A stretch of DNA of 64,000 nt from Rhodococcus sp. SBT000017 (GTDB lineage: Bacteria > Actinomycetota > Actinomycetes > Mycobacteriales > Mycobacteriaceae), in NCBI RefSeq assembly GCF_003688915.1, contig NZ_REFU01000001.1, forward strand, positions 4,278,001-4,342,000, given 5' to 3'. Shown piece by piece: positions 45,935 through 54,719 of the stretch. Within the stretch, counting starts at the first letter, position 1; each line of letters opens with the position of its first letter. A model generated the notes under the pieces. It was not told the origin of the DNA and searched no databases. It saw nothing but the letters and a program-made list of their open reading frames with translations. The position numbers and the translations under genes were made by a program.

Positions 45935-48252
45935 GATATCCGTTCTCCTGTAGCAGTATTCAGCCGTGCGTTCAGTTCGGCGACCAGGGCGGGCAGTCGG
46001 TCTGCCGAGGTGGGCCGGCCGAGGTGGTAACCCTGAGCTCGTCCGCACCGTAGCTCGCGCAACGCCGTCATCGTCACCTCGTCCTCCACTCCCTCTGCCG
46101 TGACCGACAATCCCAGCGTACGGGCGAGTTCGACGGTCGATCGCACGATGGCTGCATGCGCTGGGTTGCGCGCCATGCCGCCGATGAAGGTGCGGTCGAT
46201 CTTCAACTCCTGTACCGGTAGCCGCTCGATGTACGCGAGAGAGCTGTAGCCCGTGCCGTAGTCGTCGATGGCGACTTGCACACCCATCGCATGCAATATC
46301 GACAGGCTCTCGGTCGCGCCCACCGGGTCGGTCATCGCCGACGTCTCGGTCACTTCCAAGGTCAATCGGCCAGGTGGGCAGGCGAATTCCTTCAGCGCCG
46401 TGCACACCTGCCCGATGAGGGTGTCGTCGAAAAGATTGCGGGTCGAGATGTTGACGGCGATGCTCAACTCGAGTCCCTCGGACATCCACTGCTCGCGTTG
46501 GGCTAGGGCGTGGGTGAGGACGTAGCTCGTCAACGGCCGGATCAGTCCGGTGCGTTCGGCGGTGGGCAGGAATACGCTGGGGGACAGGACCGTGCCGTTG
46601 GGGTGATGCCACCGCAGCAGTGCCTCCACTCCGACGACGGTCATCGTCGTGAGGTCGACCTGCGGCTGATAGTGCAGTCGCAGTTGATCCGTTTCGAGTG
46701 CTGTGGTGAGTTCGCCGAGCATGATGAGTTGCTCACTCTTGTCCCGGTCCATCGACCGGTCGTAGTACGCGACGCGCGACTGAGCGGCTTTCGCGGTCTG
46801 GACGGCGAGGTCGGCTCGCTGCACGAGGCGATCGGGTGTCGTCTCGTCCTCACCGTCGCCGGCCGGAGAATTCGTCGCGACGCCGACGCTCGCTTCGATC
46901 AGCAGGGTCATGTTCCCCACCTCGAAGGGTGTGGCGAACCGGAGCTGAATCTCGTGTGCCAATGCGACCGGGTCCATCGAATCCGATGCCCCACACAGAG
47001 CGAACTCGTCACCGGCCAAGCGCGCCAACAGAATCGAGTCGTCGGCGACGCCGCGAAGGCGCTCGGCGACCACCACGAGGACCTGGTCGCCGAGGCCGCG
47101 TCCGAAGGTGTCGTTGATCTCCTTGAATCGGTCGATATCGACGGTCAGCAAAGTCGATTCACCCGCATTGCCCCAGAGTCGATGTTCGAGGGCGCGCAGG
47201 TTGGCCAGGCCGGTGAGGTGATCGGTATCGGCGACGGCACGTAGCTGGACGGTCTGGGTGTGCAACAACCGCAGCAGATCCGTGATGCGAAACATCACCA
47301 GCACCACCAATGCAAGTGCGCACAGCAGCACCGCCCATCCCCATTGGGCGATCGGCTCGTCGCGAACGACTTCGATGAACATCACGATCGGCGCGGTCAG
47401 GGTGGCCGCGGTCAACACGACGACCGTGGGAGTGGTGAACGACGCCATCAGATGGGCGTCGGATTCGATGTTCGGGTTGGTGATGCGCCGCATGGACGGG
47501 TGGAGGGCTGCGACGCCGATCAGGACATAGGAGATGGTCCATCCGACGTCGAACAGAGACCGGTCGGACGAGGAATCCGAGGCCATCGCGAAGTTGTTCA
47601 CGGTGTCGGTGACGACGAGCAGCGCAACGGCCACGGTGAGCAGTCGATAGGACAGGGCTCGCCATTGCCGTGAGCCGACGAAGTGGGCCAGCAGTCCCAG
47701 CAGGAAAATGTCCATCGCGGGGTACGCGACCTCGACCAGACCGGCGATTCCGGATATACCCTCTTCGCCGAGTGACGGCTGCACGGCGAACACCCAGGTG
47801 AGCAGGCCGAACGCGACCATGACGATGGCGCTGTTGGCGACATGGCCGCGCTCACTCGCTCGCCACTTGTGTCGAGCGAGGAGAAACAAGCCGAAACCGT
47901 AGACCGGATACCCGACGAGATAGAAGGCGTCTGCCAGCGACGGATACGGGACGCTGCCCCGGGTGATGTGGATCCACTCGTAGGCGATGTCGCCGATCAC
48001 CCACAGGGCGGTACCTGCGGCGATGGCCAGCCACGCTGTTCGGTTGCGTGGCCGGTGCATTCTGGTGCCGATGACGGTGGCGGCGACGGCGGAGGCCCCG
48101 ACGAGAACGAAGACCGACTGGCCCCAGACGGTCGTCGGGACCACGAAGTAGGCGGCGCAGCCGAATGCGCCGAGCACTGCGTACCACCGCCACCAGGCCG
48201 TCACGATTTTCTCCAGCCGTTCACGCCGATCCGACGGCTTCAACAATGGCAC
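45931..48252 (-). CDS. membrane GGDEF-EAL c-di-GMP signalling protein
   Basis: A 773-residue protein with about eight N-terminal membrane segments (about 20-310), a GGDEF domain (about 335-500; motif LARLAGDEFALCG, where Ala replaces the first Gly) and an EAL domain (about 515-765; VEALLRWHHPNG, DDYGTGYSSLAYIERLPVQ, TAEGVEDEVT). Both active sites look functional, so it may make or hydrolyse c-di-GMP according to a membrane signal. It is the paralogue of the frameshifted gene at 11848. It heads an operon with bluB and a lipoprotein. Confidence 0.92.
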   Translation of the reverse strand: MPLLKPSDRRERLEKIVTAWWRWYAVLGAFGCAAYFVVPTTVWGQSVFVLVGASAVAATVIGTRMHRPRNRTAWLAIAAGTALWVIGDIAYEWIHITRGSVPYPSLADAFYLVGYPVYGFGLFLLARHKWRASERGHVANSAIVMVAFGLLTWVFAVQPSLGEEGISGIAGLVEVAYPAMDIFLLGLLAHFVGSRQWRALSYRLLTVAVALLVVTDTVNNFAMASDSSSDRSLFDVGWTISYVLIGVAALHPSMRRITNPNIESDAHLMASFTTPTVVVLTAATLTAPIVMFIEVVRDEPIAQWGWAVLLCALALVVLVMFRITDLLRLLHTQTVQLRAVADTDHLTGLANLRALEHRLWGNAGESTLLTVDIDRFKEINDTFGRGLGDQVLVVVAERLRGVADDSILLARLAGDEFALCGASDSMDPVALAHEIQLRFATPFEVGNMTLLIEASVGVATNSPAGDGEDETTPDRLVQRADLAVQTAKAAQSRVAYYDRSMDRDKSEQLIMLGELTTALETDQLRLHYQPQVDLTTMTVVGVEALLRWHHPNGTVLSPSVFLPTAERTGLIRPLTSYVLTHALAQREQWMSEGLELSIAVNISTRNLFDDTLIGQVCTALKEFACPPGRLTLEVTETSAMTDPVGATESLSILHAMGVQVAIDDYGTGYSSLAYIERLPVQELKIDRTFIGGMARNPAHAAIVRSTVELARTLGLSVTAEGVEDEVTMTALRELRCGRAQGYHLGRPTSADRLPALVAELNARLNTATGERIS

Positions 48253-48337
48253 ACTCGGTGATCTGGGTCACTTCGTCCACCCTGATTGCTCGGGTTGTGC
48301 ATGGAGGAGTGTCGGAAGCACGTGCGAGCATAGTTTC

Positions 48338-49558
48338 GTGGAGTCGAACAATCGGAATTTGGCGAGCATCATGCACGCCGATCTCGACTCCTTCTATGCC
48401 TCGGTGGAGCAGCGCGACGACCCTCGGTTGCGCGGAAAGCCGGTCATCGTCGGCGGGGGAGTGGTGCTCGCCGCCAGCTACGAGGCCAAAGCCTTCGGGG
48501 TGCGCACGGCGATGAGCGGCGGGCAGGCCCGCGCGGTGTGCCCGCAGGCCATCGTGGTCCCCCCTCGCATGGAGGCGTACTCGCAGGCGAGCAAGGACGT
48601 GTTCGACGTCTTCCACGACACCACCCCGCTGGTGGAGGGCATCTCCATCGACGAGGCATTTCTCGACGTCGGCGGGTTGCAGAAGATTGCGGGCAGCGCC
48701 GCCTCGATCGGGGAACAACTGCGACGGGACGTCGCCGAGCAGGTGGGGCTGCCCATCACCGTCGGGATCGCGACCACCAAATTCCTGGCGAAGGTGGCCA
48801 GCGCATTCGCCAAGCCCGACGGACTGCTTCTCGTTCCCCCCGGCGGCGAGCTCGAGTTCCTGCATCCTCTGAACATCGAAAGGCTGTGGGGTGTCGGCAA
48901 AGTGACCGCCGAGAAGCTGCACGTCCTCGACATCAGGACCGTCGGGGATATCGCAGCCTACGGCGAGCGGTCGTTGGCCTCGGTGCTCGGCAAGGGTGCG
49001 GGCGCCCACCTGTACGCGCTGGCCATGGGCCGGGATCCGCGGCGCGTCCAACCAGGGAAGTCGCGTAGTTCCATCGGCGCACAGCGAGCACTCGGACGCG
49101 GTAGGCACGACGCGGCCGAGGTGGAGGCGTCGTTGATCGGGCTCGTCGATCGCGTCACGCACCGGATGCGCGGGGCGCAGCGAACCGGTCGAACCGTCAT
49201 GTTGCGCTTGCGTTTTGCCGACTTCACTCGCGCCACCCGCTCGCACACACTCGATCGCGCGACCGCCGACACCCGAGACATCCTGGACGCCGCACTCGAA
49301 CTGCTCCGCGATGCTGCACCGCTGATCGCGGAGAAGGGCATCACCCTCGTCGGTGTCACCGTCTCGAGTATCGACAAGGGCGGAGCGGAACAGCTCGAGT
49401 TGCAGTTCGACGCACCGTCGGTGCGAAAGCCTCCGGAGGCATCGGCTCTCGACCGCGCGCTCGACGGGGTACACAAGAAGTTCGGATCCACCTCGCTCAC
49501 TCGTGGGGTGCTGCTCGGCCGCGATCCGGGAATCTCGGTTCCGCTGTTGCCGGACTGA
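48338..49558 (+). CDS. dinB: DNA polymerase IV
   Basis: A Y-family translesion polymerase of 406 residues. Catalytic acids lie in HADLDSFYASVEQRD (residues about 13-27) and EGISIDEAFLDVGG. The palm/thumb helix-hairpin-helix is LWGVGKVTAEKL; a C-terminal little-finger domain ends with QLELQF (about residues 365-370), which looks like the sliding-clamp-binding peptide. The GTG at 48338 has weak support; ATG 48371 (MHADLD) is a later alternative. It is divergent from the GGDEF-EAL operon. Its stop directly abuts the convergent P450 stop. Confidence 0.93.
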   Translation: MESNNRNLASIMHADLDSFYASVEQRDDPRLRGKPVIVGGGVVLAASYEAKAFGVRTAMSGGQARAVCPQAIVVPPRMEAYSQASKDVFDVFHDTTPLVEGISIDEAFLDVGGLQKIAGSAASIGEQLRRDVAEQVGLPITVGIATTKFLAKVASAFAKPDGLLLVPPGGELEFLHPLNIERLWGVGKVTAEKLHVLDIRTVGDIAAYGERSLASVLGKGAGAHLYALAMGRDPRRVQPGKSRSSIGAQRALGRGRHDAAEVEASLIGLVDRVTHRMRGAQRTGRTVMLRLRFADFTRATRSHTLDRATADTRDILDAALELLRDAAPLIAEKGITLVGVTVSSIDKGGAEQLELQFDAPSVRKPPEASALDRALDGVHKKFGSTSLTRGVLLGRDPGISVPLLPD

Positions 49559-50956
49559 CTACGCTCGTATCGTCGGTTGCACCCGAAAGCCAGTGGGCAT
49601 TATGGTCAGTCGTTCCACGACCTGCAGGTTGTACGACGGGTCGGCTCGCAGATCGAAACGCTGGAGAATCGTTCCGAGTACCAGGACCGCTTCGTGAATG
49701 GCGAATTGCCTTCCGATGCAGGCGCGTTCACCGGTGCCGAAGGGCTTGTAGACATGAGCCGGTCTGGCTCTGATGCGGTCGGGTAGAAAGTTGTCCGGGT
49801 CGAACTCACCGGGCCGATCGCCCCACACCGAATCGCGATGCAGGGCCGTCACCAGCACGATCGCCCAGTCCCCGGCCGCCATTCGGTAGCCGTCACCGAC
49901 GGTGGTCTCGGCCCGCGCTCCTCGCCCGAACGCAGGAACCGTCGGCCACAGGCGCAGTGATTCGTCGAGGACTCGGCGGACGTACCTCAGCTTGGGGACC
50001 TGCCCGAACTCCGGCTTTTCCGCACCCCACACCTCGTCGACCTCGGCGCGGGCCCGCTCGAAGACCTCCGGATGTGTCGCCAGGTAGTACAGCGCGAACG
50101 ACAATGCACCGGAGGTGGTCTCGTGCCCGGCGATCAGGAACGTCAGGATCTGGTAGCCGATGTTGGCTTCGCTCAACGCATTCGGATTGTCGACCTCACG
50201 TGCCGCGTCCATCATGATCTGCAGCAGGTCGTGGAATTCTTCGGTGGACCGGCGCCTGGTCCGGACGACGTCTGCGAGGACGTTGGCCAGGTACTGCTTG
50301 TTGTGTGCGTACCTTCGGTCGGATCGGGCGAACAGGGGCTTGGTGAACGCTGGGATCTTCAGCAACGCACGCCGCTGGTTGTACGTCAGTGCGCCGACCA
50401 TGGCGGAGACGAACGGATGCGGCTCGGTTCGCTCGAACGAGCCGAAGGTGTAACTGAACCCGGTGCGACCGATGGTCTCGAGCGTCAGTTTCGTCATGTC
50501 CGAGGACACGTCGGTCGTTGCGCCGGTGCGTGCGCGGTCTTCCCAGTGCCGAACAAGATCGTCGGCGACGTCGACCATGATCTCGTGGTAGCCGCGCATG
50601 GCACCGGCGGTGAACGCCGGACGCAGAAGGTCGTGGGCGCGTTGCCAGTTCGGCTCGTGGTTGTAGGCGGTGAACAGCCCGTCGGCCCCGATATCGCGCA
50701 GATTCTCGACGCCGGGTGGCAGAAACTTCTCGAAGCGCTTCTCATCACACAGCTCGCCCACCACGTCGGCACCCGAGGCGAAGACGAAGCGCCTGCCGAG
50801 GACGTTCCGCTCGAACATCGGGCCGAGGCGGCCGGCCATCGCGGTCGAATCTTGAACCGGGGTACGCGGGTCGACGCCGACGAGGTCGCCGAGCACGGGA
50901 ATTCGGTACGGGGGATGCGGTAGAGCGCCGTTTCGTACCGCGAACTCTGTCGACAT
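49559..50956 (-). CDS. cytochrome P450, CYP102-like haem domain without reductase
   Basis: A 465-residue P450: I-helix AGHETTSG (near residue 270), K-helix ExxR in DESLRLWPTVP, and the haem loop PFGTGERACIGRQFAIHEAVLVL with ligand Cys near 413. Several stretches recall the haem domain of the self-sufficient fatty-acid hydroxylase P450-BM3 (LIAGHETTSGALSFALYYL; GRQFAIHEAVLVLGTILQRFDL), but the fused reductase is missing, so it needs separate redox partners; none is adjacent. The ATG at 50956 has GGAGTGGCG just upstream. Divergent TetR with a palindrome between. Confidence 0.9.
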   Translation of the reverse strand: MSTEFAVRNGALPHPPYRIPVLGDLVGVDPRTPVQDSTAMAGRLGPMFERNVLGRRFVFASGADVVGELCDEKRFEKFLPPGVENLRDIGADGLFTAYNHEPNWQRAHDLLRPAFTAGAMRGYHEIMVDVADDLVRHWEDRARTGATTDVSSDMTKLTLETIGRTGFSYTFGSFERTEPHPFVSAMVGALTYNQRRALLKIPAFTKPLFARSDRRYAHNKQYLANVLADVVRTRRRSTEEFHDLLQIMMDAAREVDNPNALSEANIGYQILTFLIAGHETTSGALSFALYYLATHPEVFERARAEVDEVWGAEKPEFGQVPKLRYVRRVLDESLRLWPTVPAFGRGARAETTVGDGYRMAAGDWAIVLVTALHRDSVWGDRPGEFDPDNFLPDRIRARPAHVYKPFGTGERACIGRQFAIHEAVLVLGTILQRFDLRADPSYNLQVVERLTIMPTGFRVQPTIRA

Positions 50957-50992
50957 CGCCACTCCATGGTTTCGGCTTGTTGAATTGGTGTG

Positions 50993-51016
50993 CAATAGTG
51001 ACGGTACTCACTGTTG
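50993..51016. promoter_or_regulatory. TetR-type operator between P450 and TetR genes
   Basis: CAATAGTGA-cggtac-TCACTGTTG is a 9-6-9 dyad with one mismatched pair, lying 36 bases before the P450 start and 28 before the TetR start. A -10-like TAAAGT (51030-51035) for tetR follows. Confidence 0.65.
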
Positions 51017-51044
51017 AACTCGTGTCAAGTAAAGTTCGAGGCCC

Positions 51045-51620
51045 ATGACCACACCCCGCAAGCGGATGACGCCGGCGCAACGGCGTGCGCAACTACTCGA
51101 GATCGGCTCGGCACTGTTCGCCGAGCGGCCCTACGAGGACGTGTGGATCGAGGAGGTCGCCGACCTCGCGGGCGTCTCACGTGGGTTGATGTACCACTAC
51201 TTCCCGTCCAAGCGGGAGTTCTTCGTCGAGATCGTGCGCACCGAATCCGAGCGAAACCTCGACCTCACCGCACCGGACACCTCGCTTCCGATCCTCGAGC
51301 AGATCGCCGCCGGGCTCGACGCCTACATCTCCTACACCGACGAGCACGCGCACGGCGTCCGAGCCGTCAACCGCGGGTCCCTGCTGGGAGATCGCCGAAT
51401 CGACGACATTCTCACACGTGAGTTCGAGATCCAGCAGGACCGGATCCTGGCTGCTCTGCCCGCGGAATTTCGCGACGACGAAATGATCCGCATCGCGCTG
51501 CGCGGATGGGTGGCCTTCGTGCGAGCGGTGTGTCTGGACTGGGTGGAGCGCAGAACTCTCGACCGAGAACAGGTTCGTGCGGTATGTCTACGTGCCGTGG
51601 CCGGTCTTCTCGAGGTGTGA
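51045..51620 (+). CDS. TetR-family regulator (divergent to P450)
   Basis: A 191-residue TetR protein: helix-turn-helix at about residues 34-54 (EDVWIEEVADLAGVSRGLMYHYFPSKREFFVEIVR), then a helical sensing domain. It is divergent from the P450 gene with a good palindrome between, so it probably represses both and is released by the P450 substrate or a related acyl compound. The TAAAGT (51030-51035) nine bases before the ATG suggests a very short leader. The next gene starts 22 bases after its stop. Confidence 0.9.
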   Translation: MTTPRKRMTPAQRRAQLLEIGSALFAERPYEDVWIEEVADLAGVSRGLMYHYFPSKREFFVEIVRTESERNLDLTAPDTSLPILEQIAAGLDAYISYTDEHAHGVRAVNRGSLLGDRRIDDILTREFEIQQDRILAALPAEFRDDEMIRIALRGWVAFVRAVCLDWVERRTLDREQVRAVCLRAVAGLLEV

Positions 51621-51642
51621 CCTGCGGGGTTATCGTCGACGC

Positions 51643-51957
51643 ATGTGCCGAAACATCACCACCCTGCGAGGCTTGGAACCCCACGCCACCGACGAGGAGA
51701 TCGAAGCGGCCGCACGTCAGTACGTCCGCAAGATCAGTGGCGTGCAGAAGACGTCCGACGCCACCCGTGACGCCTTCGAGCTGGCCGTCGCCGAGGTCAC
51801 GGCAACGACGCACCGGCTACTCGATGCGCTCCCGGAGCGGCGTCAGCCACCGCCCACGGTGCCGCCACTGAGGCGTCCCGAAGTGCAGGCGCGAATCGCG
51901 GCCGCGGGAGTGGAGCCTGCGGAACGACCCATATCAGCTCAGAAAGCTGGGTCCTAG
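51643..51957 (+). CDS. DUF2277 protein
   Basis: A 104-residue protein whose N-terminal 70 residues match the DUF2277 family (MCRNITTLRGLEPHATDEEIEAAARQYVRKISG...). The family is small, helical and of unknown function; the MCRNI-x-LRGLEP start is its hallmark. The basic Pro-rich tail (about 70-104) is variable. A -10 TATCGT (51631-51636) lies six bases before the ATG. The last 24 bases overlap the 3' end of the EspR-like gene on the other strand. Confidence 0.88.
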   Translation: MCRNITTLRGLEPHATDEEIEAAARQYVRKISGVQKTSDATRDAFELAVAEVTATTHRLLDALPERRQPPPTVPPLRRPEVQARIAAAGVEPAERPISAQKAGS

Positions 51958-52374
51958 AGAGTGCTTGTCCGGCGGCACCGCGGGGAGTCCTTCGCTCACG
52001 CGGAGCTTCTCGGCCATCGAGCTGAGCAGGTTCTGGGATTCCTCGGACAGGTCGAATGCCCGGGCGGACAGGCGGCGTAGACCGTATCCCTGCAGTTGGG
52101 TGAGCAGTTCGAGGTCGTGATCGACCTTCGACGCATAGATGTTGTCGAAGAAGTAGTCGGACTTGACCTTGAAGAACGCAGCCAGCGCCGCCACGGTGTC
52201 CGCGGACGGATTGGCGCGCTGCCCCGACCGTAGTTGCGAGATGTACGGCTTGGAGATCTGGTGCCCGCGCAGGGCGAGCGCGTCGGCGACCTCGGCATTG
52301 GTGTGTGGCTTGCGTCCGGGCGGGTGGATCGTGGAGAACAGATGGTTCAGACGTGCGGCGAAATCAGCGGACAT
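51934..52374 (-). CDS. EspR-like nucleoid-associated regulator
   Basis: A 146-residue XRE-type helix-turn-helix protein with an N-terminal DNA-binding domain (ADFAARLNHLFSTIHPPGRKPHTNAEVADALALRGHQISKPYISQLRSGQRANPSADTVAALAAFFKV, about 2-72) and a C-terminal dimerisation part (about 85-146). The motif PPGRxPHTxAEV and SxPYxSQLRSGxRxNPS are shared with M. tuberculosis EspR (Rv3849), which bridges distant DNA sites and controls envelope and secretion genes. The ATG at 52374 gives the EspR-like start. A strong palindrome lies 49 bases upstream. Confidence 0.87.
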   Translation of the reverse strand: MSADFAARLNHLFSTIHPPGRKPHTNAEVADALALRGHQISKPYISQLRSGQRANPSADTVAALAAFFKVKSDYFFDNIYASKVDHDLELLTQLQGYGLRRLSARAFDLSEESQNLLSSMAEKLRVSEGLPAVPPDKHSLGPSFLS

Positions 52375-52422
52375 CGGGGATGTGTGTGCCTTCCTGATAC
52401 AGCCGCTGCCCACCCGGGCAGA

Positions 52423-52441
52423 TCGGTCCGCCGCGGACCGA
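52423..52441. promoter_or_regulatory. perfect 9-1-9 palindrome upstream of the EspR-like gene
   Basis: TCGGTCCGC-C-GCGGACCGA, a perfect inverted repeat in the leader of the EspR-like gene. It could be a regulator site (autoregulation) or an mRNA hairpin; there is no T-run that would make it a terminator. Confidence 0.55.
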
Positions 52442-52666
52442 ACCGGCTCATAGTAGCCGCTGCCATGATTCCGGCGAACCGTGGCTGACCTGCAGGAATT
52501 GATCCGAAAATCGTACTGATCGGTTTCATGCGTTGGGCGCAGTGCGGCGCCGAATCGGCGCAGCCGGGTGCCCCGGGAACTGCATCGAACGAATGCTTTT
52601 CCGCAGAATCGGACACCTGATCCGAGCCTCGGTGGCAGACTGTCTTGCCAGGCGAAGGGGGTGGAG

Positions 52667-53338
52667 ATGACCGGTCGTCAACGACGAACGTTCGATTCAC
52701 GAGACGGTGACGCGGAGGTGGTCGAGCCATTGCTGCGCGCAGTGCTGTCCTACGCGCCGCGGGACGAGTCGCCCTTGCCGCACCCGTCCGAGGGAATCAT
52801 GCTCCGGGCCGAGGACGGCTCCGGGTTCGTTTGGCTCGAACTCGCCATCGCAGACGATCTCGGCGCAGGTATCCCAGGGCCGTTCGGGTCCAGGTTCTAC
52901 GAATGCGATTCATTCGAAGTGATTGTGCCGCAACGCGATCCACGGGACGGCGCGTTGTTGATGATCCATCTTCTCGATGCGCGGGCACCGCGCAGGTTCG
53001 AATTCAGAACGTCGATGCCGCCGCACTGGAGTCTGCGTCTCGAACACGACGGTTCGGTCTCGGTGCTCGACGCAGGCGAACGTGCGGTGATATTCATCGG
53101 TCGCCCTTGGGCTTTCGACTCCGACCTGCAACCGGTGCGCGTGCACTACACCATCGAGAACGGCGTACTGGTACAGAACATTCGGGCCACAGCGGACACC
53201 GGATTCCCCATCCTGATCGACCCGGATCCCGACGCGATCATCACCGGAGACGGTCGGCTCATCACCGAGACGTGGACTCCCCGCTTGGTGGCGGGCGGAA
53301 TCGTCGAGGATCTGCCGCCGAGATCTCTGTCGAGCTGA
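52667..53338 (+). CDS. hypothetical protein, unknown
   Basis: A 223-residue soluble protein that I do not recognise. The predicted character is mixed beta strands with acidic loops: LPHPSEGIMLRAEDGSGFVWLELAIADDLGAG, FGSRFYECDSFEVIVPQRDPRDGALLMIHLLDA, then a C-terminal beta-rich half. No signal peptide or membrane segment. The ATG at 52667 has a strong GGGGGTGGAG site just before it. It stands alone between the EspR-like gene and the convergent globin-reductase gene. Confidence 0.7.
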   Translation: MTGRQRRTFDSRDGDAEVVEPLLRAVLSYAPRDESPLPHPSEGIMLRAEDGSGFVWLELAIADDLGAGIPGPFGSRFYECDSFEVIVPQRDPRDGALLMIHLLDARAPRRFEFRTSMPPHWSLRLEHDGSVSVLDAGERAVIFIGRPWAFDSDLQPVRVHYTIENGVLVQNIRATADTGFPILIDPDPDAIITGDGRLITETWTPRLVAGGIVEDLPPRSLSS

Positions 53339-53360
53339 TTACTTTGCAGCGCACAGTGAT

Positions 53361-54524
53361 TCAGAACGGATCGTGCTGAATGTGCTCCATCGGCGTGCCG
53401 ACCTTGCGGAGAGCGTAGATCGTCGTCCGTACCATCGACGGCGACCCGCAGATCTGAATCTGCCGATCGGCCCACGAGCCGAACTGGGTCACCACCTTGC
53501 CCACCGCGCCGTGCAGACGGTGGTGCATGCCCCACGGTAGTTCGCGAGGTGTGCCCGAAAACCACCACGGATTCTCGAGCTCCTCGGTCACCGGAACGAC
53601 CGTCAGCCACGGGTTCGACAGCGACAACTGCCACAGAGTGTCCAGATCGTAGAGGTCGCACGGATACGTCCCACTGACGAACAGATGCACCCGCGGATTG
53701 TTGCTGCGCTGCGCCATCTCCATCACCTGCGCACGCAGCGGAGCCAGGCCGGTGCCTCCCGCGATCATCAGCACGTCCTCGCGGATCGCGCGGTCGACAT
53801 GCATCCCGCCCAGCGGCGGACTGATGGACCAGCGATCACCCACGGCGGTTTCGGTGACCATCGCCGGCGACACCCAGCCCCCGGAGACGCGTCGAACATG
53901 GAACTCGATCTCGCCGTAGGGATTGCTGGGGATGGCAGGGGACAGGTATCGCCACAGCTTGGGCCGCTGCGGAATCTGCACACTGACGTACTGCCCGGGA
54001 AAGTACGGGATTTCGCCGTCGGTCTTCAATCGCACCACCGCGAGGTCGTCGAGAAGCCGATGATGTTCGACGACGGTGGCACTCCAGAACGGCGGCAGTT
54101 CGTCGTTGTCGGCGGCGACGGCCATCGCATTGCTGACGACGGTGAGCGCGTCGTTCCAGGCGGTCTCGACCTCGTCGGTCCATACCTCGTTGCCGGCGAA
54201 GGTGCGGAACGCGCTGATCAGAGCCGAGCTGCCGGCACGGAAATGCGCGCCCGAGATCCCGTGCTTGCGGTGGTCCCGGCCGAGCTGCTCGAGGAACGGT
54301 TCGACGCGGTCGGGGTCGTCGAGATGCTCGAAGACGTATCCGAGTGCCATGACGAAGTGTTCGCGCAACGCATCCATCGACGCGGGGAACAGGGCTCGGA
54401 AGTCGGGGTGCTCGGCGAAGAGATGCCCGTAGAAGGACCGGGACAGTCGCGCCGGGCCGTCCTGAGCGGCCACGACGGATTTGAATCCGGTGCGAACCAG
54501 GGAGATCGTGCGCGCGTCGAGCAT
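53361..54524 (-). CDS. flavohaemoprotein-like globin/FAD reductase
   Basis: A 387-residue globin-reductase chimera. The globin domain (about 1-135) has the proximal His in LGRDHRKHGISGAHF; the FAD domain (about 145-240) has FPGQYVSVQIP and LWRYLSPAIPS, and the NAD(P)H domain (about 250-387) has MIAGGTGLAPLRAQV and ICGSPSMVRTTIYAL. Members reduce oxygen or detoxify nitric oxide; type II members (M. tuberculosis Rv0385) work differently with lactate-type donors. GGAGGTGG lies just before the ATG. Divergent from clpB, as Rv0385 is from clpB in mycobacteria. Confidence 0.9.
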   Translation of the reverse strand: MLDARTISLVRTGFKSVVAAQDGPARLSRSFYGHLFAEHPDFRALFPASMDALREHFVMALGYVFEHLDDPDRVEPFLEQLGRDHRKHGISGAHFRAGSSALISAFRTFAGNEVWTDEVETAWNDALTVVSNAMAVAADNDELPPFWSATVVEHHRLLDDLAVVRLKTDGEIPYFPGQYVSVQIPQRPKLWRYLSPAIPSNPYGEIEFHVRRVSGGWVSPAMVTETAVGDRWSISPPLGGMHVDRAIREDVLMIAGGTGLAPLRAQVMEMAQRSNNPRVHLFVSGTYPCDLYDLDTLWQLSLSNPWLTVVPVTEELENPWWFSGTPRELPWGMHHRLHGAVGKVVTQFGSWADRQIQICGSPSMVRTTIYALRKVGTPMEHIQHDPF

Positions 54525-54639
54525 CGATCCACCTCCACCTCCACCCCACCGAATCACTGCCGATGACACACCATCGACCGTCACCAAAGTAGACCGATCG
54601 AGGATATCCCGCATTTCGCCGAATGTGGAGAAAAACAAG

Positions 54640-54660
54640 GTTGAGCGGAACAGACTCAAC
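54640..54660. promoter_or_regulatory. HAIR/HspR operator upstream of clpB
   Basis: GTTGAGC-GGAACAG-ACTCAAC fits the HspR HAIR consensus CTTGAGT-N7-ACTCAAG with the flanking C/G and one inner base changed on both sides, so it stays symmetric. It sits 60 bases before clpB, matching HspR control of clpB in actinobacteria. Confidence 0.8.
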
Positions 54661-54719
54661 TTGGCTATGGTTGTAGTCATCGACAGGCTTTGAAATCCAC
54701 TCTGGAAAGAAGGTGACCG

